From Klebsiella electrica (GTDB lineage: Bacteria > Pseudomonadota > Gammaproteobacteria > Enterobacterales > Enterobacteriaceae), in the NCBI RefSeq assembly GCF_006711645.1, contig NZ_CP041247.1:1178001-1242000 (forward strand): a stretch of 64,000 nucleotides of DNA, in the 5' to 3' direction. Below are positions 52,784 through 61,407 of the stretch, in pieces. Every line of letters starts with the position of its first letter. The stretch's first letter is position 1. Below the pieces are notes generated by a model, which did no database searches, had not been told where the DNA came from, and saw only the letters and a list, made by a program, of their open reading frames with translations. The translations under genes were made by a program, and so were the position numbers.

Positions 52784-53505
52784 ATCTACAATGGGTGAAT
52801 ATGTCCCACTTTTTCGTAATGGTCCGTGCTTTCAAAGGATGGCTGTTGCCCGGCATTTCGTGTCTGGCGCTGGCGGGGTGTTCCGCCGCGTTTTCGCCGC
52901 ACACGGAAAATGACACCGCACAATCCGCGCTGCCGCAGCACCAGGTGGCGGATTTTCTCTCCGTCGACTGCGCCGATATCTGGTCGCTGAAGAGCGAAGC
53001 CAGCGATAAAAATCCGCTGTACTGGCTACGCGGGATCGATTGTGCCGACCGTCTGGCGCCGGTTCAGGCGCGAGCGGAGGCCAAACGACACGATGATGAC
53101 AGCTGGCAGGATGCCTTTAAGCGCGGCATTTTGCTGGCGGATGCGAAGATTACGCCGGATGAACGCCGCGCACTGGTATCCCGCCTGGATACCTTCAGCC
53201 CGCAGATAGCCATGCAGGTGCGTCCGCTGTATCAGCTCTGGCGTGATGGCCAGAACAGTCAACTGCAGCTGGTGGATGAACGCGCCCGTTACGCGAAGCT
53301 GCAGCAGTCCAGCGATAGCGAACTGGAGACCCTGCGCCTGCAGGAACAGCAGTTGCGCAGCCAGCTTGAGCTAACCACCCGCAAGCTGGAAAACCTCACC
53401 GATATTGAACGCCAGCTTTCCAGCCGCAAGCCGGGGGGGAATTTTAATTCCGACGGCAGCCACGGCAGTGACAAAGTTCCGGAGGTCATACATGACGATC
53501 AGTAA
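52780..53505 (+). CDS. qseG: GlrG (QseG/YfhG), outer-membrane lipoprotein
   Basis: Lipoprotein of the GlrK-GlrG-GlrR operon; QseG interacts with the QseE/GlrK sensor and stimulates it. The lipobox is CLALAGC after a hydrophobic stretch; the C-terminal half is a Gln-rich coiled coil (SELETLRLQEQQLRSQLEL). The ATG at 52780 overlaps the glrK stop (ATGA), which suggests coupling, but it places about 20 residues before the signal; ATGs at 52801 and 52819 are alternatives. Ends 14 bp inside glrR. Confidence 0.9.
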   Translation: MNLQWVNMSHFFVMVRAFKGWLLPGISCLALAGCSAAFSPHTENDTAQSALPQHQVADFLSVDCADIWSLKSEASDKNPLYWLRGIDCADRLAPVQARAEAKRHDDDSWQDAFKRGILLADAKITPDERRALVSRLDTFSPQIAMQVRPLYQLWRDGQNSQLQLVDERARYAKLQQSSDSELETLRLQEQQLRSQLELTTRKLENLTDIERQLSSRKPGGNFNSDGSHGSDKVPEVIHDDQ

Positions 53506-54829
53506 ACCAGCGCGTTTGCTGCTGGTGGATGACGATCCGGGTCTGCTAAAACTGCTGGGAATGCGTTTGACCAGCGAGGGCTACAGCGTCGTGACCGCTG
53601 AAAGCGGTCCGGAGGCGCTGCGTATTCTGGCCCGGGACAAAGTCGAACTGGTGGTCAGCGATTTACGCATGGATGAGATGGACGGCCTGCAGTTGTTCAG
53701 CGAAATCCAGAAAGTGCATCCGGGGATGCCGGTGATTATTCTTACCGCTCATGGCTCGATTCCCGACGCGGTGGCGGCCACTCAGCAAGGGGTGTTTGGT
53801 TTTCTGACCAAACCGGTGGACAAAGACGCCCTGTATAAAGCCATTGATGACGCGCTGGAACACAGTGCGCCGGCGACGGATGAGCGCTGGCGTCAGGCTA
53901 TCGTCACCCGCAGTCCGCTGATGCTGCGTCTGCTGGAACAGGCCGGGATGGTGGCGCAGTCGGACGTCAGCGTGCTGATTAACGGCCAGAGCGGGACCGG
54001 GAAAGAGATTGTCGCGCAGGCGATTCATCATGCCAGCCCGCGCCACGACAAACCTTTTGTCGCCATTAACTGCGGCGCGCTGCCGGAGCAGCTGCTGGAA
54101 TCCGAGCTATTTGGCCATGCGCGCGGCGCGTTTACCGGCGCGGTCAGCAACCGGGAGGGGCTGTTCCAGGCCGCGGAAGGCGGGACGCTGTTTCTCGATG
54201 AGATCGGCGATATGCCGGTGGCGCTACAGGTGAAGCTGCTGCGGGTATTGCAGGAGCGCAAAGTGCGCCCGCTGGGTAGTAACCGCGATATCGATATCGA
54301 TGTGCGTATCATCTCGGCCACCCACCGCGATCTGCCGAAGGCAATGGCGCGCGGCGAGTTTCGTGAAGATCTGTTTTATCGCCTGAACGTGGTGAACCTG
54401 AAGATCCCGCCGCTGGCCGAGCGCGCGGAGGATATCCCGTTGCTGGCAAATCATCTGCTGCGCCAGTCTGCCGATCGGCATAAGCCGTTTGTGCGGGCGT
54501 TTTCAAACGATGCGATGAAACGGCTGATGGCCGCCAAATGGCCCGGCAACGTGCGCCAGCTGGTGAACGTGATTGAGCAGTGCGTGGCGTTGACCACTTC
54601 GCCGGTCATCGGTGATGCGCTGGTGGAACAGGCGCTGGAAGGGGAAAATACCGCGCTACCGACCTTCGTCGAAGCGCGCAATCAGTTTGAGCTTAACTAT
54701 CTGCGCAAGCTGCTGCAAATTACCAAAGGCAACGTCACCCACGCGGCAAGAATGGCGGGGCGCAACCGTACTGAATTCTACAAACTGCTGGCGCGCCATG
54801 AGCTCGACGCCAACGACTTTAAAGAGTAG
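53492..54829 (+). CDS. glrR: GlrR (QseF), sigma54-dependent response regulator
   Basis: NtrC-family activator of glmY. 445 residues: receiver domain with the phosphorylatable Asp57 (VVSDLRMDEMDG), AAA+ domain with Walker A GQSGTGKE, the sigma54-contact loop GAFTGA, Walker B GTLFLDEIGDM, and a C-terminal Fis-type helix-turn-helix (NVTHAARMAGRNRTEFYKLL). Start 53492 follows GGAGG and overlaps glrG by 14 bp. Confidence 0.96.
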   Translation: MTISKPARLLLVDDDPGLLKLLGMRLTSEGYSVVTAESGPEALRILARDKVELVVSDLRMDEMDGLQLFSEIQKVHPGMPVIILTAHGSIPDAVAATQQGVFGFLTKPVDKDALYKAIDDALEHSAPATDERWRQAIVTRSPLMLRLLEQAGMVAQSDVSVLINGQSGTGKEIVAQAIHHASPRHDKPFVAINCGALPEQLLESELFGHARGAFTGAVSNREGLFQAAEGGTLFLDEIGDMPVALQVKLLRVLQERKVRPLGSNRDIDIDVRIISATHRDLPKAMARGEFREDLFYRLNVVNLKIPPLAERAEDIPLLANHLLRQSADRHKPFVRAFSNDAMKRLMAAKWPGNVRQLVNVIEQCVALTTSPVIGDALVEQALEGENTALPTFVEARNQFELNYLRKLLQITKGNVTHAARMAGRNRTEFYKLLARHELDANDFKE

Positions 54830-54881
54830 CTCAGCAGCATGGCGCAAGTTATGATACGGTAAGCAACCGGTTACGCGACTA

Positions 54882-55028
54882 AGAGCCTATCCCAGTAGGC
54901 GTTATTGTCGCAGGCAGTTTGAACACGGACAGCGCGGAAAAACCCGAGCGTACACGTAGTACGTGAGGATTTTGAACACTGCCCAGGTTCAAAATGGCAA
55001 GTAAAATAGCCTTAATGGGATAGGCTCT
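54882..55028 (+). repeat. 147-bp palindromic MITE-like repeat between glrR and glnB
   Basis: A 147-base element bounded by a perfect 13-bp terminal inverted repeat, AGAGCCTATCCCA (54882-54894) and TGGGATAGGCTCT (55016-55028). Similarity continues inward (GTAGGC.TATT against AATAGCC.TTA). Inside are further palindromes: CGTACACGTAGTACG, and TTTTGAAC pairing with GTTCAAAA. It codes for nothing. It ends 14 bp before the glnB start, so it must include or displace part of the glnB promoter region. Confidence 0.75.
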
Positions 55029-55030
55029 AA

Positions 55031-55381
<351 letters not shown>

Positions 55382-55414
55382 GCCCGTCGTTCGTCCCGCC
55401 CGTACAGAGACCAG

Positions 55415-55445
55415 GCCGCTTCGCCGTCGGTGAAGCGGCTTGTTT
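55415..55445 (+). terminator. glnB terminator
   Basis: GCCGCTTC-GCCGTCGGT-GAAGCGGC stem-loop followed by a short T-rich stretch (TTGTTTC). The convergent hutF ends 5 bp further on. Confidence 0.7.
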
Positions 55446-55449
55446 CGTG

Positions 55450-56817
55450 TCAGGCCGCCAGCTGTTTCATCACCTGAATAAACGCCTGAGCGATAGACTC
55501 CTCTTTACGGTGATGGCCATCCTCGATCACCCAGCGCCCGCCGGTCATCACCGCGCGAATAGGGTTTGACGAGCAGGCAAAGAGCCAGCGGTTGAGCAGC
55601 ATCCTGTCTTCTGCGCTGGCGATGAACGGATCCTCGCTATCCAGTACCAGAAGATCGGCCCGGTAGCCTACGCTTAGCTGGCCGATGTTCTGGCCCAGCG
55701 CTCTGGCGCCGCCGCGGAGCGCCCCTTGATACAGCACGTTACCGACGTGAGGCTCGCCCGGAACGGTAAGTCGGTTGCGGCGCTGGGCGACCAGGCGCTG
55801 CCCGTATTCGAACCAGCGTAAATCCTCGCTGACGCTGACGCTGATGTGGCTGTCCGAACCGATCCCCCAGACACCGTTATGCTCCAGATAGTGGGGGCCA
55901 GGGAACACGCCGTCGCCGAGATTGGCTTCGGTGGTCAGGCATAGGCCGGCCACCGCGCCGGAAGTGGCGATCTTCATCGTTTCCTGAGGCGTCAGATGGG
56001 TGGCGTGGACCAGACACCAGCGCGCATCCACCGGCAGATGGTTGTACAGCCACTCTACCGGGCGCTCGCCGGACCAGGCCAGGCAGTCATCCACCTCTTT
56101 TTGCTGTTCAGCGATATGAATATGAATCGGCTGCTGGCCAGGATGGCAGGCCAGAATAGTGCCGATCTGCTCCGGCGTAACGGCCCGCAAGGAGTGGAAA
56201 CACAGGCCGGTACGCTGCATCGGCTCGCCGGCGAGGCGCGCGGTGAGCGACTCGTACATGGTCAGATAGCTGTCGCTGTCGTTGATAAAGCGGCGCTGAC
56301 CGGCGGAAGGCGACTGCGCGCCAAACCCGGCGTAACTGTACAGCACGGGCAGCAGCGTCAGGCCGATGCCGGTATGTCTGGCTGCGCTGGCGATACGCAG
56401 CGCTAATTCTGTCCGCTCTTCATAAGGCGCGCCGCTGCTGCTGTGATGCAGATAGTGGAACTCGGCGACCGAGGTGTACCCGGCTTTGAGCATTTCGATG
56501 TACAGGTAGCTGGCGATGGTTTCCAGCTGTTCTGGCGTAATTTTATCTACCAGCCTGTACATCAGATCACGCCAGGTCCAGAAGCTATCCGACGGGTTTC
56601 CCGCCACCTCCGTTAACCCGGCCATCGCCCGCTGGAAGGCATGGGAGTGCAGGTTCGGCATACCCGGCACGACGACCCCTTTGATGCGCGTTGCCTGCGG
56701 ATTCGGCGCCGCGTTCTTTTCCAGCGCGGTAATGATGCCTTCTTCGGATACGGTTATGCCGACATTATTTGCCCAGCCATCAGGCAACAGCGCTTTTTCT
56801 GCCAACCAGACTGCCAT
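55450..56817 (-). CDS. hutF: HutF, N-formimidoyl-L-glutamate deiminase
   Basis: Zinc amidohydrolase that converts formimidoylglutamate to formylglutamate and ammonia, the fourth step of the five-step (Pseudomonas-type) histidine pathway. 455 residues, in the range of Pseudomonas HutF. Metal ligands are visible in PGMPNLHSHAFQRAM, PIHIHIAEQ, CLVHATHL and GIGSDSHIS. The AGGGTGA ribosome-binding site supports the ATG at 56817. It is divergent from hutC and shares the operator region. HutF is not the usual enterobacterial route, which uses a one-step formimidoylglutamase. Confidence 0.92.
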   Translation of the reverse strand: MAVWLAEKALLPDGWANNVGITVSEEGIITALEKNAAPNPQATRIKGVVVPGMPNLHSHAFQRAMAGLTEVAGNPSDSFWTWRDLMYRLVDKITPEQLETIASYLYIEMLKAGYTSVAEFHYLHHSSSGAPYEERTELALRIASAARHTGIGLTLLPVLYSYAGFGAQSPSAGQRRFINDSDSYLTMYESLTARLAGEPMQRTGLCFHSLRAVTPEQIGTILACHPGQQPIHIHIAEQQKEVDDCLAWSGERPVEWLYNHLPVDARWCLVHATHLTPQETMKIATSGAVAGLCLTTEANLGDGVFPGPHYLEHNGVWGIGSDSHISVSVSEDLRWFEYGQRLVAQRRNRLTVPGEPHVGNVLYQGALRGGARALGQNIGQLSVGYRADLLVLDSEDPFIASAEDRMLLNRWLFACSSNPIRAVMTGGRWVIEDGHHRKEESIAQAFIQVMKQLAA

Positions 56818-56840
56818 AGTATCACCCTGTTTTCAGCGTA

Positions 56841-56873
56841 TTGTTAATGTATATACATGTACATATATATACA
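56841..56873 (+). promoter_or_regulatory. hutF/hutC divergent promoters with HutC operator
   Basis: TGTATATACA at 56848-56857 is a perfect TGTA-N2-TACA HutC half-palindrome pair; more TGTACA/TATATACA follows to 56873. For hutC, TTGTTA (56841-56846) and TATATA (56864-56869) form a 17-bp-spaced sigma70 promoter around the operator. For hutF, minus-strand TTGTCA and TTAGAT (17 bp) lie at about 56876-56904. Both would be repressed by HutC. Confidence 0.65.
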
Positions 56874-56924
56874 TCTAATAGGTCATAGAGTAAACTGACA
56901 ACGTCAGCATATGAGGAATGGTTA

Positions 56925-57686
56925 ATGGCGCACAGTGACCTGTCAAATCCGGATTTCATGGATGAGTTACCTGAACATCCTGCCCCCTTTTATGAAAGGG
57001 TAAAGGCGATGATCAAAACCAAGATCCACAGCGGGGCGTGGCCCGTGAATTACCGTGTCCCTTCTGAAAGCGAACTGGTCAATCTGTTTGGCTATAGCCG
57101 GATGACGATTAACCGCGCGCTGCGGGAACTGACGGCGGAAGGACTGCTGGTGCGGATGCAGGGGGTCGGTACTTTTGTCGCCGAAATTCGCGGCCAGTCG
57201 GCGCTGCTGGACATTAACAATATCGCCGACGAGATAGCCAGCCGTGGTCATCGCCACCACGCCAGAGTCTTCAGGCTGACGGAAATCGAAGCCGATGCTC
57301 AGCAGGCGTTCAGTTTCGGCATGCAGCAGGGATGCGGTCTGTACCATTCGCTGATTTGCCATTATGAAAATGGCGTACCGGTGATGCTGGAAGACCGGCT
57401 GGTGAATATGCAGGTGGTGCCGGATTATCTGCAGCAGGATTTCACCCGCATCACGCCTAACGCCTACCTCTCCTCGATTGCGCCGATTGTTGAAGGCGAG
57501 CACGTGATTGAAGCGGTCAACGTCAGACGGGCCGAATGCGTCTACCTGGAAATCGATGAACATACGCCTTGTCTGCTGGTCAATCGTCGGACGTGGACCG
57601 GCCGCCAGGAGAAGAGAATCGTCACCAGCGTGCGCCTGGTCTATCCCGGCCCGCGTTACCGCCTGGAAGGGAGCATGCGCAAATGA
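56925..57686 (+). CDS. hutC: HutC, histidine-utilisation repressor (GntR/HutC family)
   Basis: Urocanate-responsive repressor of hut genes. 253 residues: N-terminal winged helix (about 22-92, YRVPSESELVNLFGYSRMTI) and a C-terminal UTRA ligand domain (ISSIAPIVEGEHVIEAV; CLLVNRRTW). GAGGA lies well placed before the ATG at 56925. Its predicted operators occur before hutF/hutC, before the importer operon and before hutU. Coupled to hutD by a 4-bp overlap. Confidence 0.93.
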   Translation: MAHSDLSNPDFMDELPEHPAPFYERVKAMIKTKIHSGAWPVNYRVPSESELVNLFGYSRMTINRALRELTAEGLLVRMQGVGTFVAEIRGQSALLDINNIADEIASRGHRHHARVFRLTEIEADAQQAFSFGMQQGCGLYHSLICHYENGVPVMLEDRLVNMQVVPDYLQQDFTRITPNAYLSSIAPIVEGEHVIEAVNVRRAECVYLEIDEHTPCLLVNRRTWTGRQEKRIVTSVRLVYPGPRYRLEGSMRK

Positions 57687-58240
57687 TTCGTCTGCTCCCC
57701 GCCCGGCAGTATACGGAAATGCCCTGGAAAAACGGCCAGGGCGTAACGCGCGAAGTGGCCCGCTATCCGCAAGAGGGGGAATACGACTGGCGTATTTCCC
57801 TGGCGACCATTCGCCAGCCTGGCCCGTTCTCCGCGTTTCCCGGCTACCTGCGCAATATCAGCGTGCTGGAAGGCGAGGGGATGTATCTGACGATCGATGG
57901 GCAGCGCAGCGCATTGATTGCGCCTTTCCAGGCGCTGCGATTTAACGGTGCGAGCGGCGTATCCTGTGAGATTGTCGGCGGGCCGCTGCTGGATTTTAAT
58001 GTGATTTACCGGGAAGCCGCCCTCCGGGCGACGGTAAGCTGGTGCGGAGCGGGAACGTGGTCGCATCAGGGCGGACTGCGGGTGTTGTTTAATGCCGGGC
58101 CCACGTTGCGGGTGAACGCCGGCGATCGGCACTATTTACTGGAACATTACGACAGCCTGCTGGTGGATGAGGCGGTGACGCTGGTTATCGAGGACACTCC
58201 AGGCGCGCTTCTGGCCCGCATCGCTCTGCTTCCCCTTTAA
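57683..58240 (+). CDS. hutD: HutD/Ves-family cupin protein
   Basis: 185-residue HutD-family bicupin (the family includes E. coli Ves). HutD in Pseudomonas seems to limit hut expression, perhaps by binding a pathway intermediate; its biochemical role is not settled. Family landmarks: MPWKNGQGVTREVARYP near residues 13-29, WRISLATI, and GGPLLDFNVIYR. The start overlaps the hutC stop (ATGA), as in Pseudomonas hutCD. Convergent with the HAL-family gene. Confidence 0.9.
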   Translation: MIRLLPARQYTEMPWKNGQGVTREVARYPQEGEYDWRISLATIRQPGPFSAFPGYLRNISVLEGEGMYLTIDGQRSALIAPFQALRFNGASGVSCEIVGGPLLDFNVIYREAALRATVSWCGAGTWSHQGGLRVLFNAGPTLRVNAGDRHYLLEHYDSLLVDEAVTLVIEDTPGALLARIALLPL

Positions 58241-58241
58241 T

Positions 58242-58268
58242 CACGCCGCAGACTCCTTCCGCGGCGTG
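58242..58268. terminator. Hairpin between hutD and the HAL-family gene
   Basis: CACGCCGC and GCGGCGTG are perfectly complementary around an 11-base loop in the 34-bp gap between two convergent genes. T runs are weak on both sides, so it may be a bidirectional terminator of modest strength. Confidence 0.5.
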
Positions 58269-58274
58269 CTGTTG

Positions 58275-59807
58275 TTACTCCTCTTCGCACAATGCCAGTA
58301 GCATCGCACTGAGTTCGCCCTGATTAATCAGGGCGCGTAGCGCATGTATATCCGGGTAGAGTAGCGTATCTTTATCCCGGAACGGCACCGCCTGACGCAC
58401 TCTCTCCAGCGTCGCCTCGCTGCCCACGGCGGCACGCAGCGGGCGATGGAACTCCAGCGCCTGGCAGGCGCACAGCAGCTCGATGGCGACGATATCCACC
58501 GCGTTCTCCACCGCTTTAAGCGCTTTACGCGCGGCGGCAACCCCCATGCTGACATGATCTTCCTGACCGGCGCAGGTGGATACCGTGTGGATACTGGCCG
58601 GGCCAGCCAGACTGCGGTTATCGCCCGCCAGCGCAGCGGCAACGTAAGGTGGGATCATCATCCCGGAATACCCCGAACCCGGCGAGACAAGAAAGGCCGG
58701 CAGCCCGCTGAGATGCGCGTTGGTGATGCGGTCGCAGCGGGCCTGAGAAGCGGTGCTCAACTGGGCAATGGCAACGGCCAGCGCATCCAGCGCCAGCGCC
58801 GTTGGCGCGCCGTGGCCATTGCCTCCGGGCATCACGATAAGCTGGTCTTCTTCAACCAGAAACAGCGGATTATCGGTCACCGAATTGAGTTCGGTGGTCA
58901 TAATCTGCCGACAGTGGGCCAGCTGGTCGCGCACCGCACCGTGGATCTGGGGGATACAGCGTAAACTCAGCGCGTCCTGAACCCGGTGGTCGCGATAACG
59001 CTCCAGGATCTCGCTGCCTTTCAGCAGACGGCGCAGGTTTTGCGCGGTTTCCTGCTGCCCGGGATGAGGGCGCAGGGCGTGCAGGCGGGCATCGTAGCCG
59101 CGCGTGTTGCCCCGCATGGCCTCCAGTCCCATCCCGCCCGCCATATCGGCGACGGGAAGCAGGCGCTGGAAATCCGCCACGGCCAGGCAGCCTAGCGCGG
59201 TTATCTCATAGGTGCCGCCAACCAACGCATGACCCTCTCTGGGAGCGGGAGCATAGGGCGGGATACCCGCCCGTGTCAGCGCCTGTTGCGCCGGGAGCAG
59301 TTCTCCCTGATACCAGCATTTGCCTTCGCCGAAGACCGCAAGGCCGATATGGGCGGTGGCTATCAGGTAACCGACGGAGCCGCTGGCGGGTGACCACGGC
59401 GTCACCTGCCGGTTCAGCATCTCGGCGATACGCTGCGCCAGCGCCGGGGTGACGCCGCTGTATCCCTGCAACAGGGATTTTAACGTCACCGCCATCATGG
59501 CTCGTACTTCACGTACCGTCAGATCCGGCCCGACGCCACAGGCGTGGCTGCGCAGCATATTCAACTGCGTATCCGTCATCTTGTCCGGGGAAAGCCGGGT
59601 GGTGACCAGATCGCCAACGCCGGTCGTCAGCCCGTAGATCACCTGACCTTGTTCAATGGCGCGCTGAATACGGCTGCTGACCCGCGCCATATTATCCAGC
59701 GCGGCCTGCTCCAGCGCGATCGGCGCGCCGTCGGCAATCCGCACTATCTCATCCACAGTGCCTGGCGCCTGCCCGAGGGTAATGCTGCCGTTCAGGGTAG
59801 TTGTCAT
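58275..59807 (-). CDS. hutH: HAL/PAL-family aromatic amino acid lyase homolog (HutH-like, atypical active site)
   Basis: 510-residue member of the histidine/phenylalanine ammonia-lyase family. By eye it is colinear with Pseudomonas histidase (YGLTTGVG with Tyr58, RSHACGVG with His88, SLRC with Arg283, CAGQEDHVSM with Glu416). However, the MIO region reads SPASGSVGYLIATAH where histidases have GSVG-ASG-DLAPLAH. With GSVG aligned, the Ala-Ser-Gly triad is missing, although an ASG occurs four residues earlier (141-143). The LNGTQ motif is VGGTY (Asn195 equivalent is Gly197) and the catalytic Tyr280 is Leu280. So histidase activity is doubtful. Last gene of the importer operon, 10 bp after the binding protein. 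Confidence 0.8.
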   Translation of the reverse strand: MTTTLNGSITLGQAPGTVDEIVRIADGAPIALEQAALDNMARVSSRIQRAIEQGQVIYGLTTGVGDLVTTRLSPDKMTDTQLNMLRSHACGVGPDLTVREVRAMMAVTLKSLLQGYSGVTPALAQRIAEMLNRQVTPWSPASGSVGYLIATAHIGLAVFGEGKCWYQGELLPAQQALTRAGIPPYAPAPREGHALVGGTYEITALGCLAVADFQRLLPVADMAGGMGLEAMRGNTRGYDARLHALRPHPGQQETAQNLRRLLKGSEILERYRDHRVQDALSLRCIPQIHGAVRDQLAHCRQIMTTELNSVTDNPLFLVEEDQLIVMPGGNGHGAPTALALDALAVAIAQLSTASQARCDRITNAHLSGLPAFLVSPGSGYSGMMIPPYVAAALAGDNRSLAGPASIHTVSTCAGQEDHVSMGVAAARKALKAVENAVDIVAIELLCACQALEFHRPLRAAVGSEATLERVRQAVPFRDKDTLLYPDIHALRALINQGELSAMLLALCEEE

Positions 59808-59817
59808 GTCGGTGACC

Positions 59818-60693
59818 TTATTGGCTAAATCCGTGTTTTACCAGCCACTGATGCGCGATATCGTCGATGCTGACGAATTCGGCAATTTGCTCGTTCATGT
59901 CGATCAGATCTTCCGTCGTTAGCTGGGCGGAGACTTTATTCAGGGTAGTGGTCACGGTGTCATTCAGCGCCGCGCTGGCGACGATGGGCACAATATTTTG
60001 CGCCGCGAACAGATGTTTGGTGTCTTCCAGCACCACAAGGCGATCTTTTTTGATTGCGGGCGAGGTTGAAAGCAGATCGGCTACCTGGACCTGGTTATTT
60101 TTCATAGCGCTGAGCGTCAGCGGTCCGCCGACGTCCAGCACTTTAAAGCTCTTAAAGTTCAGCCCGTACACTTCGCGCAGGCCGGAGAGCCCCTCATGGC
60201 GGGTTTTCCATTCCGCCGGGCCGCCCAGCACCAGTTGGCTGGCAACCGGCTGTAAATCGGCGATGGTTTTCAGTTTATATTTATCGGCGGTTTTCTGCGT
60301 CACGGCCAGAACGTCGATATCCTGAGCCTGGGAGATCTCCAGCATTTTGACCTTCTCTGGCAGCTTAGCGGCCAGCTCTCTGGCGACGTCCTGGCTGTCG
60401 TGGGCCTCATTTTTCGCATCCAGATAGCTCAACAGCGCGCCGCTGTATTCCGGGATTAGCGTGATGGAGCCGTCCAGCAGCGCCGGGATATACACCTCGC
60501 GGCTGCCGATATTGAGCTTTTTCTCCACCGGGATGTGTTGCGCTTCTAACGCTCCCGCATAAATGGTGCCCAGCAGCTGGCTTTCCGGGAAGTCCGCAGA
60601 ACCGACAATGACTTTCGGGGCGGCCCAGGCCGATGAGGTCGCCGACAGCAGCAGAGCCGAACACAGCGTCAAAACACTTTTTTTCATATTCAT
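59818..60693 (-). CDS. OpuC/OsmF-type ABC importer, periplasmic substrate-binding protein
   Basis: 291-residue binding protein with a Sec signal ending ATSSAWA. The mature part carries the quaternary-amine/betaine-binding family segments IVGSADFPESQLLG and GSREVYIPALLDGSI followed by LIPEYSGALLSYL, as in OsmF (YehZ) and OpuCC. Third component type of the importer; gap of 31 bp after the second permease and 10 bp before the HAL-family gene. Relatives bind glycine betaine, choline or similar; with this context a histidine-derived betaine, histidine or urocanate is possible. Substrate not determined by sequence. Confidence 0.85.
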   Translation of the reverse strand: MNMKKSVLTLCSALLLSATSSAWAAPKVIVGSADFPESQLLGTIYAGALEAQHIPVEKKLNIGSREVYIPALLDGSITLIPEYSGALLSYLDAKNEAHDSQDVARELAAKLPEKVKMLEISQAQDIDVLAVTQKTADKYKLKTIADLQPVASQLVLGGPAEWKTRHEGLSGLREVYGLNFKSFKVLDVGGPLTLSAMKNNQVQVADLLSTSPAIKKDRLVVLEDTKHLFAAQNIVPIVASAALNDTVTTTLNKVSAQLTTEDLIDMNEQIAEFVSIDDIAHQWLVKHGFSQ

Positions 60694-60724
60694 CGTAAAT
60701 ACCCTTTTGATCGGTGGAGTGAGG

Positions 60725-61405
60725 TTATTGGTTTTTAATACGCCGGGTAATACCGGGTGAAACGACCATTTTTTGCGAGAAAGAGAACAAGCAGTCGATC
60801 AGTAAAGCCAGCAGCGCCACCAGCATGGCGCCGGCGGTCATCTGGCTGAAATCGTTCGCCGCGCGTCCGTCGATAATCAGACGTCCAAGTCCCCCCAGCG
60901 AGACATAGGCTGCGATGGTGGCGGTTGAAATAATCTGCAACGTGGCGCTGCGCACGCCGGAGAGGATCAGCGGAAGCGCGCAGGGCAACTCTACCTGTAG
61001 CAGGATCTGCAGCCGCGTCAGCCCCATGCCGCGAGCGGCATCAAGGACATAGGGATCGAGCGAGCGGATACCCGCATGCACGCCCAGGGCAATCGGCGGG
61101 AGCGCCAGCGCCACCAGCACCAGAATACAGGGCAGAATAAACGCCATATCGGACTCAAACTCGCCGGAAAGTAAAATCACCAGCAGAATAATCAGCCCAA
61201 ATGAGGGCAGGGAGCGCAGGGCGTTGGTGGTACCGATGAGCAGCCCTTCCCCTTTGCCGGTATGGCCGGTGTAACAGCCGACGGGAAACGCGATGATAAA
61301 GGCGATCGCCAGCGCGACAACGCTATAGCTGATGTGCTGCGCCAGAAGGGGGAAAATGCCGCCCTCGCCAAACCAGTGGGTCGGATCCAGGAACCAGGTA
61401 AGCAT
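60725..61405 (-). CDS. ABC importer permease (second), OpuC/YehW type
   Basis: 226-residue BPD-type permease with about five to six membrane segments and the cytoplasmic EAA loop DAARGMGLTRLQILLQVELP. Similar in size to OpuCD/YehW. It follows the first permease after 2 bp. With that protein it should form the membrane heterodimer of the importer. Confidence 0.87.
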   Translation of the reverse strand: MLTWFLDPTHWFGEGGIFPLLAQHISYSVVALAIAFIIAFPVGCYTGHTGKGEGLLIGTTNALRSLPSFGLIILLVILLSGEFESDMAFILPCILVLVALALPPIALGVHAGIRSLDPYVLDAARGMGLTRLQILLQVELPCALPLILSGVRSATLQIISTATIAAYVSLGGLGRLIIDGRAANDFSQMTAGAMLVALLALLIDCLFSFSQKMVVSPGITRRIKNQ

Positions 61406-61407
61406 AA

